From contig CAAFWO010000017.1 of NCBI GenBank assembly GCA_900766735.1, forward strand, positions 7,870-71,869: 64,000 nucleotides of DNA, written 5' to 3'. The notes under the pieces are model-generated. The model was not told the origin of the DNA. It ran no database searches and worked only from the letters and a program-made list of their open reading frames with translations. This document shows positions 59,045 through 64,000 of the stretch, piece by piece. Position 1 is the stretch's first letter; each line of letters starts with the position of its first letter. Made by a program: the position numbers and the translations under genes. The stretch comes from Clostridia bacterium. Its GTDB lineage: Bacteria > Bacillota > Clostridia > CAKSNL01 > HGM11501.

Positions 59045-60068
59045 TAAAAATTTTCTCACAGAGAGAAGCATTCCGGAAAATGCAAGGGTTTTCGATGTGA
59101 GGAACGATCCGTTTGAAATCAACGGAGTGTTCTTCTCGGGCGGGCACTTTGTGAGAATGCCGGAAGAGGATGCAAAAAAGGTGAACCCGGGTGTGCGTGA
59201 GCTTCACGCCTGCACGGCCGGCGGAAGGGTGAGATTTTCGACGGACTCGAGCTTTCTGGCGGTAATCGCGGACTTAAATTCCGTGTGCCCGATGCCGCAC
59301 GCGCCCTATGTGCTTTCCGCCGGGTTTGACATTTACCGTGACAATGAGTATTTTAAGACGGTTCATCCGCCGCTCGATTTTTCGTTCGGAGTGTATACGG
59401 CGCTCGTGCCGACGGACGGGAAGATGCACTCGTACACGGTCGTTATGCCGTGCTACGGCGGTGTGCGCTCGCTCATGATCGGCGTCGGCGAGGGAGCACA
59501 GCTTAAAAGCCCGGTGCCGTTTCGCGACAGCGCGCCGGTGATCTATTACGGCTCGTCGATAACTCAAGGGGGCTGTGCCTCGCGCCCGGGGCTGACTTAT
59601 CAAGAGCTTATATCACGCCGCCTCGGCAAGGACTATATCAATCTGGGCTTTTCGGGAAGCGCGAGGGGCGAGGAGCATATGGCGCACTACATAAACGGAG
59701 TGATTAAGGAAACGGGAGCGGATATTTTCTGCTACGACTATGACCATAACGCGCCCGATAAAGAACACCTTTTAAAAACGCACGAGCCGTTTTTTAAGAT
59801 GATCCGCGCAGAGAATCCGGACATTCCGGTCATTATGGTCTCAAAGCCCGACCCGATCGGCGAGGAGGACGAAAAGCGGCGCGATATTATTAAGGCGACA
59901 TATGAAAACGCGCTTGCTTCGGGCGATAAGAACGTTTACTTTATTGACGGGGCGGACCTTGGCGTGACCGGCGACGCGACGGTTGACGGCTGCCACCCCA
60001 ACGACCTGGGCTTTTACCGCATGGCGGAAAAGATCGGCAATGTAATAGAAAAAATCGGACTCAGATGA
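59025..60068 (+). CDS. SGNH/GDSL-family hydrolase with N-terminal jelly-roll-like domain
   Basis: SGNH enzymes deacylate sugars and other esters. The 347-residue protein has an N-terminal beta-rich domain (about 1-150) and a C-terminal SGNH domain. The nucleophile serine is in VIYYGSSITQGGCASRPG (about 179-196). The oxyanion glycine/asparagine blocks may be INLGFSGSARGEEH and FCYDYDHNAPDKEH. The catalytic Asp/His pair is VDGCHPNDLGFYR near the C-terminus. It lacks a signal peptide. The start overlaps the peptidase gene by 20 bases. An acetyl-carbohydrate esterase is most likely. Confidence 0.83.
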   Translation: MEIEKIDKNFLTERSIPENARVFDVRNDPFEINGVFFSGGHFVRMPEEDAKKVNPGVRELHACTAGGRVRFSTDSSFLAVIADLNSVCPMPHAPYVLSAGFDIYRDNEYFKTVHPPLDFSFGVYTALVPTDGKMHSYTVVMPCYGGVRSLMIGVGEGAQLKSPVPFRDSAPVIYYGSSITQGGCASRPGLTYQELISRRLGKDYINLGFSGSARGEEHMAHYINGVIKETGADIFCYDYDHNAPDKEHLLKTHEPFFKMIRAENPDIPVIMVSKPDPIGEEDEKRRDIIKATYENALASGDKNVYFIDGADLGVTGDATVDGCHPNDLGFYRMAEKIGNVIEKIGLR

Positions 60069-60081
60069 GTCCGATTTTTTT
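60049..60081. terminator. Bidirectional terminator at the end of the SGNH gene
   Basis: AAAAAATCGGACTC/GAGTCCGATTTTTT encloses AGAT; the SGNH stop codon TGA is in the stem. Confidence 0.9.
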
Positions 60082-60886
60082 ACAGGTTTATTGCTTCGCC
60101 CGGGGTGAGCTCGTGCTCCTTGCCCGTCGACGAATCAACGAAGCAGAGCTTATATGCCGTGGGGTTATAGACCGCTTTTTCGTCAAACGAGGTGACAACG
60201 TTTTTCCACGCGGTCACATAGTCATATATCTCGATATTCGTTGCATACCATATATCGTCACGGTTTGCCGCCTTGTCCAAAAAGCTCTCGATCATATCCC
60301 AGTTATTGTCGTTGTCAAACTCGTAAGAATGCCCCCAGAGGTAGAAAAGCGAGGGGGAATAGTCCGCATTCTGTGCCGTGAAACGCTCCCAAAGGTCAGA
60401 AAGCGCCTTGTCGTTGTGATGACAGGTGGGGTTTAGCTCCATCCATCGCGGGGGAAGGCCGAAGCTGTGGGTCGAACGTACTGTTCTTGAATAAACTATT
60501 CCGCACGAGGAGGCGCCCGAGATCACGCTCTCGTTATATTCGCCGTAGGCGTAAGCCATACCGCGCACTATGCGGCCGGTGATTCGCTCCAAGTTCCTGC
60601 GGTCGTCCGACACCTCTTTTATTATTTCGGGGTCATTTAAGTCTGCGATGTGAAGGTGGTAAAGCCCGTGTGTCGCGACCTCCATGCCCGAGTCAAGGTA
60701 AATTGACGTAACCTCTTCGTTCGATAATCTTCCGGGGTGGCCGAGCCAGCCTGAATTCAGGTTAAACGTGCCCTTTATCCTGCGGTCGGCCATTAATTTC
60801 ACAAGTCTTTTGTCGGCGTTGACTCCGTCGTCATAGCTCATAGTAAAGGCTTTTTTCAAAAAGCCGGGGTATCTTAAATACAACAT
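60080..60886 (-). CDS. Polysaccharide deacetylase (CE4-like)
   Basis: NodB-fold enzymes remove acetyl groups from glycans or cleave related bonds. The 268-residue protein has the metal/base motif MSYDDGVNADKRL (about 16-28) in place of the usual TFDDGP, and HGLYHLHI (about 74-81) as the H-x3-H zinc motif. RRNLERITGRIVRGMAYAYGEY follows and LFYLWGHSYEFDND holds a histidine near the end. There is no signal peptide. It converges with the SGNH gene; both may act on acetylated oligosaccharides. Confidence 0.82.
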   Translation of the reverse strand: MLYLRYPGFLKKAFTMSYDDGVNADKRLVKLMADRRIKGTFNLNSGWLGHPGRLSNEEVTSIYLDSGMEVATHGLYHLHIADLNDPEIIKEVSDDRRNLERITGRIVRGMAYAYGEYNESVISGASSCGIVYSRTVRSTHSFGLPPRWMELNPTCHHNDKALSDLWERFTAQNADYSPSLFYLWGHSYEFDNDNNWDMIESFLDKAANRDDIWYATNIEIYDYVTAWKNVVTSFDEKAVYNPTAYKLCFVDSSTGKEHELTPGEAINL

Positions 60887-60955
60887 AATTTTTCATCCTC
60901 CTTGTTTTTGATCATATCACCGGAAAAGAATCCGCGTCAACAGAAAAGCATAACT

Positions 60956-60982
60956 TTAGCACTCTCTAACACAGAGTGCTAA
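60956..60982 (+). promoter_or_regulatory. CIRCE element (HrcA operator)
   Basis: TTAGCACTC-N9-GAGTGCTAA is a perfect CIRCE inverted repeat, extended to 14-bp arms (60951-60964 and 60974-60987). It lies upstream of hsp20 and should be bound by the HrcA heat-shock repressor. Confidence 0.95.
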
Positions 60983-61032
60983 AGTTAACGGTTTGTTCAC
61001 AAAAGTTAAATAATTTTGTACCGGTTTCGGAG

Positions 61033-61124
61033 TATAATGATAACTGTAATAAGGAGGAGGGCAAAAAGAAATGCCTTCCCGGATATAAAAAGAGGTAATC
61101 CCAATGGAACAGATAAATAAATAA
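61033..61124 (+). promoter_or_regulatory. hsp20 leader: -10 element and two tiny upstream frames
   Basis: TATAAT at 61033-61038 is a -10 candidate; no good -35 is visible. AAGGAGG precedes an ATG at 61071 (MPSRI, stop) and AGAGGTAA precedes another at 61104 (MEQINK, stop). These short frames may be translated and lie before the hsp20 ribosome site. Confidence 0.4.
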
Positions 61125-61163
61125 AACATCGATCAAAATTCAAAATATTCGGAGGTAATCTAT

Positions 61164-61601
61164 ATGTTAAGAAAGAATTCTCTCACAAATTATAATCCCT
61201 TTAATGAAATGGCTGAAATGGAAAAAAGGTTCTTCGGCGAGCCGTTTGACTTCTTTAAGACGGGCGGACTTGACGAATTCAAGACCGACATCAAGGACGA
61301 GGGCGACAAGTATGTTCTCATCGCCGATATGCCGGGCTTCTCGAAGGACGACATCAAGCTTGATGTTGATTCAGATGTTCTGACAGTCAGCGCGGAGCGC
61401 CACTCCGAGCATGAGGATAAGGACAAGAAGGGCAAATACATCCGCTGCGAGAGGTCGTACGGCTCATATCAGAGGAGCTTTGACATAAGCGGAGTCAAGA
61501 CAGAGGATATCAAGGCGAAATACGAAAACGGCGTTTTAACGCTGGATATGCCGAAAAAGACGGAGACCATCGAAGGCAAGCGCCGTCTAGCAATTGAATA
61601 A
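61164..61601 (+). CDS. Hsp20/alpha-crystallin-family small heat-shock protein
   Basis: Small heat-shock chaperones hold unfolding proteins. The 145-residue protein starts with a flexible N-terminus (MLRKNSLTNYNPFNEMAEME) and has an alpha-crystallin domain (about 35-138). Its strands include FKTDIKDEGDKYVLIADMPG, DDIKLDVDSDVLTVSAER and the YENGVLTLDMPKK strand near the C-terminus, followed by a short tail. GGAGGTAA lies nine bases before the ATG. A perfect CIRCE element upstream gives HrcA control, which is unusual because CIRCE more often controls groESL/dnaK. A terminator follows. Confidence 0.93.
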   Translation: MLRKNSLTNYNPFNEMAEMEKRFFGEPFDFFKTGGLDEFKTDIKDEGDKYVLIADMPGFSKDDIKLDVDSDVLTVSAERHSEHEDKDKKGKYIRCERSYGSYQRSFDISGVKTEDIKAKYENGVLTLDMPKKTETIEGKRRLAIE

Positions 61602-61613
61602 TACTTCTCCCCG

Positions 61614-61645
61614 AAAAGGGCGGTCAATTTTTGATCGCCCTTTTT
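61614..61645 (+). terminator. Terminator after hsp20
   Basis: AAAAGGGCGGTCAA pairs with TTGATCGCCCTTTT (one G-U), with a T tail. Confidence 0.9.
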
Positions 61646-61697
61646 GTATAATTTTATCCCGCGTGATAAAATATATATCCGAAAGGAAGATGATCTT

Positions 61698-62021
61698 ATG
61701 TTTTGTGTGACAGAATCACTGACGGTCGGATTTGAAAATTATCTTATCAGCGCGGAAAAAAGCGAGAACACGGTGGAGAAATACATTCGCGATCTTAGGC
61801 ACTTTGCCGCCTTCTTAAAAGGCGAAGTGACAAGGGAAAAGGTCTTCCCCCACAATCTTCGTCACCTTTTTGCAAGAACGTTTTACGCGGCGAGAAAAGA
61901 CATCGTGAGGCCGGCCGACATTTTAGGCCACGCAAGCATCAACACGACGAGGATATACACGGCCGAAACGGGCGAAGTGCATTTAAAACAGCTTGGCAAT
62001 CTTGGGCTTCTTTTATGCTGA
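61698..62021 (+). pseudogene. Tyrosine recombinase remnant (internal deletion)
   Basis: The frame of 107 residues begins MFCVTESLTVGFENYLISAE, the start of the core-binding domain of a tyrosine recombinase. After KGEVTREKV it jumps directly to FPHNLRHLFARTFYAARKDIVRPADILGHASINTTRIYT, the box II region. It keeps HxLRH, LGH and the catalytic Tyr, but the middle with the first active-site Arg and Lys (more than 100 residues) is missing. The N-terminal REKV and a typical REKVFPHNLRH in intact relatives suggest deletion between short direct repeats. The product cannot be active. A ribosome site AAAGGAAG precedes the ATG. Confidence 0.8.
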
Positions 62022-62097
62022 AAAAGACGGCATAATGTTAATTATGTCATAAATAAGTTAATAAGGCACACGCCTTATTATAAATTGTTCCTTATGT

Positions 62098-62152
62098 CCG
62101 GAGCCGTGCGCATAAAGGGTGGGCCCCCTTTTGCGAAAAAAAGCGGCTCCGG
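62098..62152 (+). other. Compound stem-loop of unknown function
   Basis: CCGGAGCCG (62098-62106) pairs with CGGCTCCGG (62144-62152). Inside it, CGCATAAAGGG pairs with CCCTTTTGCG with one bulge (62109-62119 with 62126-62135). An AT-rich CACATTTTTAAA tail follows. It may be a terminator for the recombinase remnant or a structured RNA. Another smaller hairpin (AATAAGGC/GCCTTATT, about 62060-62079) lies before it. Confidence 0.45.
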
Positions 62153-62172
62153 GCACATTTTTAAAAATAATG

Positions 62173-62201
62173 TTGACAAACGGGGGAAAGTGTGCTATCC
62201 T
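62173..62201 (+). promoter_or_regulatory. Promoter of the glycine riboswitch/symporter unit
   Basis: TTGACA and TATCCT are 17 bp apart with extended -10 TGC. Confidence 0.72.
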
Positions 62202-62259
62202 TAAAAAAGTTAAATAGTGACCCGTGGAAGTTTCCGGGTAAAACCGGAAGTGAAGGGAA

Positions 62260-62340
62260 CTTCGGAGAACCTCATTAAATTGAGTGCCGAAGGGGCAAGG
62301 CGCGTTTTTCGCGCTGAAACTCTCAGGCAAAAGGACGAAG
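62260..62340 (+). ncRNA. Glycine riboswitch (single aptamer)
   Basis: CGGAGAACC, GTGCCGAAGGGGCAAGG, CGCGCTGAAACTCTCAGG and CAAAAGGACGAA match the glycine aptamer. CTTCG/CGAAG closes the P1 stem. Only one aptamer is evident. A CCGG hairpin (about 62232-62250) precedes it. The terminator at 62367-62398 is the likely expression platform. Confidence 0.92.
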
Positions 62341-62366
62341 CGCGTTAATTTTTTATCGCCTTTTTT

Positions 62367-62398
62367 GAAGTTGCCGCCATGGATCGGCAACTTTTTTT
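62367..62398 (+). terminator. Glycine-riboswitch terminator
   Basis: AAGTTGCCG and CGGCAACTT (62368-62376 and 62385-62393) enclose eight bases, followed by TTTTT. Confidence 0.85.
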
Positions 62399-62413
62399 AT
62401 TGGAGGCGTGGAA

Positions 62414-63868
62414 ATGAATACACAGGCAGGAAATTTGGATTTGATGGACAAAATCGACGCGGTGCTGGAGAAGATCGACGGCTATGTTTGGGGCATTCCC
62501 CTCATCGTGCTGATTCTGGCGGTCGGACTTTTGCTTACGATAAGGACGGGGCTCATTCAGGTGAGACATCTTCCTAAGGCTCTTCGTTATATGCTTAAGA
62601 ACGAAGAGGGCGGCGAGGGCGACGTTACAAGCTTCGGCGCACTTTGCACGGCGCTTTCGGCAACGATCGGAACGGGTAATATCGTCGGCGTTGCGACGGC
62701 TATCGCGGCCGGAGGACCCGGTGCTCTTTTCTGGATGGAGGTTGCGGCCTTTTTGGGAATGGCAACAAAATATTCAGAAGGTCTTTTGGCGGTCAAGTAC
62801 AGAGAGATCGATTCGGACGGCAAGGTTCTGGGCGGGCCGTTTTACTACATCGAAAAGGGAATGGGCAAAAACTGGAAGTGGCTTGCGGTTCTCTTTGCAA
62901 TTTTCGGAATGCTCGTCGGCATTCTGGGAATCGGAACGATGACGCAGATCAACGGTATCACCGCAGCGGTTCAGAACTTCTTTGACCCGGACAGAGCGAT
63001 GACTGCGTTCAGCTTAGGAGAGCACAGCTATGCTTGGCCGACTGTCATCTCCGGCGTTTTGGTAACGCTTTTCGCGGCACTCGTTATAATCGGAGGAATC
63101 AAGAGAATCGCGAAGGTTTCCGAGATTATAGTGCCCTTTATGGCGGTTGTTTACTTTGTGTGCGGTCTCATTTTGATAATCTGCAACATCACGAGGGTTC
63201 CCTCGGCAGTCGTTTTGATCGTTCAGAGTGCGTTTTCACCCAAGGCGGCGCTCGGCGGTGCAATCGGTATCACGATTCAGAGCGCAATGAGAAACGGTAT
63301 CGCACGCGGAATATTTTCCAATGAGTCCGGTATCGGCTCGGCTCCGATTGCGGCGGCCGCGGCGAAGACAAAAGAGCCGGTGCGCCAGGGTCTTGTATGC
63401 ATGACAGGAACGTTTTTGGATACCATAATAATCTGCACGATAACAGGACTTTCAATTGTTTTGACGGGCTCTCACATTCCGGCGATGGACAAAACGCTGG
63501 AGGGCGTTGCGATCACGACGCGCGCGTTCACCGAGGGGCTTCCTTTTTCCGGCAACGTCTGCGCGTTCCTTCTGATGATTTGCCTTGTGTTCTTCGCGTT
63601 CACGACCATCCTCGGCTGGGACTACTATTCGGAAAAGTGTCTTCAGTACCTTGTGGGCAACAAGAAAAAGGCACTTATGACTTTTAGGGTGTTATACATA
63701 CTCGCCGTTTTCTGCGGCCCGTATCTTAAGGTTTCGTTTGTGTGGACGCTTGCCGACATCGTTAACGGACTCATGGCGTTCCCGAACCTTATCGCGCTCT
63801 TTGCATTGAGCCCCGTTGTGGCAAAGGAAACGAAAGACTATATCAACAGGATAAAGACGCTGAAATAA
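62414..63868 (+). CDS. Sodium:alanine/glycine symporter (AGCS family)
   Basis: This sodium-coupled amino-acid uptake protein has 484 residues and about 11 membrane helices. I chose the ATG at 62414, seven bases after TGGAGG; a GTG six bases upstream is weaker. Signature segments are FGALCTALSATIGTGNIVGV (the conserved sodium/substrate site, about 77-96), GGPGALFWMEVAAFLGMATKYSEG and IARGIFSNESGIGSAPIAAAAAKTKEPVRQG. It ends with LIALFALSPVVAKETKDYINRIKTLK. The glycine riboswitch upstream indicates that glycine or alanine is the substrate and that transport responds to intracellular glycine. Confidence 0.95.
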   Translation: MNTQAGNLDLMDKIDAVLEKIDGYVWGIPLIVLILAVGLLLTIRTGLIQVRHLPKALRYMLKNEEGGEGDVTSFGALCTALSATIGTGNIVGVATAIAAGGPGALFWMEVAAFLGMATKYSEGLLAVKYREIDSDGKVLGGPFYYIEKGMGKNWKWLAVLFAIFGMLVGILGIGTMTQINGITAAVQNFFDPDRAMTAFSLGEHSYAWPTVISGVLVTLFAALVIIGGIKRIAKVSEIIVPFMAVVYFVCGLILIICNITRVPSAVVLIVQSAFSPKAALGGAIGITIQSAMRNGIARGIFSNESGIGSAPIAAAAAKTKEPVRQGLVCMTGTFLDTIIICTITGLSIVLTGSHIPAMDKTLEGVAITTRAFTEGLPFSGNVCAFLLMICLVFFAFTTILGWDYYSEKCLQYLVGNKKKALMTFRVLYILAVFCGPYLKVSFVWTLADIVNGLMAFPNLIALFALSPVVAKETKDYINRIKTLK

Positions 63869-64000
63869 ATAAATCCCGCCTAATGCCGGCCCGCGATAAA
63901 ACAGTAACGCCATAAAAACATCTTTTTTGCGAATTGCTGTGTTAAAAAACCTCATAATCCGTCAGGATTATTCGCTTTTTTGCCTTGCACTTCATCAAAA
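63869..64000. other. Right-edge intergenic region
   Basis: No gene is visible. ATAATCC-GTCA-GGATTAT (63954-63971) followed by TCGCTTTTTT may be a terminator for the symporter gene. Confidence 0.4.

Overview
The window carries the replication origin region of a low-to-mid GC Firmicute, most likely a gut-type member of the class Clostridia. The evidence is the gene order recF-dnaN-dnaA / rpmH-rnpA-yidD-yidC-jag-mnmE-mnmG-rsmG-noc-soj-spo0J, a SigH-type sigma factor, SLH-domain cell-surface proteins, a perfect CIRCE element, FMN and glycine riboswitches, and many TTG/GTG starts with strong GGAGG-type ribosome sites. Intergenic repeat families of the kind common in Oscillospiraceae/Ruminococcaceae relatives are present. 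No rRNA, CRISPR array, prophage or intact insertion sequence is visible, and only one tRNA.

Layout. 1-13 kb: origin. DnaA boxes lie between leftward dnaA and rightward rpmH (about 3.04-3.16 kb), and transcription runs outward on both sides. Two parS sites lie between noc and soj, one inside a 34-bp palindrome. 12-25 kb: an SLH protein, upp, a small AraC-regulated sugar-acid-like module (two Gfo/Idh/MocA dehydrogenases and a hydroxypyruvate-isomerase-like TIM barrel) sharing a TGTAC-N2-GTACA motif, a YadS/TRIC-type membrane protein, rhamnulokinase, a DnaD/DnaI primosome pair, a zinc carboxypeptidase, and a thioredoxin-reductase-like flavoprotein that has lost its CxxC. 25-37 kb: a 971-residue S-layer-like protein with two strong promoters, repeat clusters, tRNA-Thr(GGT), a GH4 enzyme with the CHEV motif of alpha-galacturonidases, a secreted stalk-domain protein, an aldo/keto reductase, an esterase-like hydrolase and small membrane proteins.

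37-48 kb: a complete agmatine deiminase operon (ptcA-aguD-aguA-arcC), a PfkB-type kinase, a decayed alpha-L-fucosidase gene, trmB, and two tandem near-identical sugar-binding lipoproteins without permeases. 47-57 kb: housekeeping (SpoU-type methyltransferase, infC-rpmI-rplT with an attenuator leader, FMN-riboswitch-controlled ribU, rpsT, metK, sigH, uvrC, HPr). 57-64 kb: an XRE regulator/ImmA-type peptidase pair followed by an SGNH hydrolase, a polysaccharide deacetylase, CIRCE-controlled hsp20, an internally deleted tyrosine recombinase, and a glycine-riboswitch-controlled alanine/glycine symporter.

Together the accessory genes point to a host- or plant-glycan-degrading gut anaerobe: pectin-, rhamnose- and fucose-related enzymes, carbohydrate-binding lipoproteins, and ATP from agmatine. 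The most interesting leads are the parS site embedded in a terminator-like palindrome, the shared inverted repeat of the AraC module, the cysteine-less thioredoxin-reductase homologue, the infC leader with a probable ATA start, a terminator-bearing interspersed repeat, and the deletion remnants of a recombinase and a fucosidase. I did not see a clearly new multi-gene system. The AraC module and the XRE/peptidase/SGNH cluster are the closest candidates.
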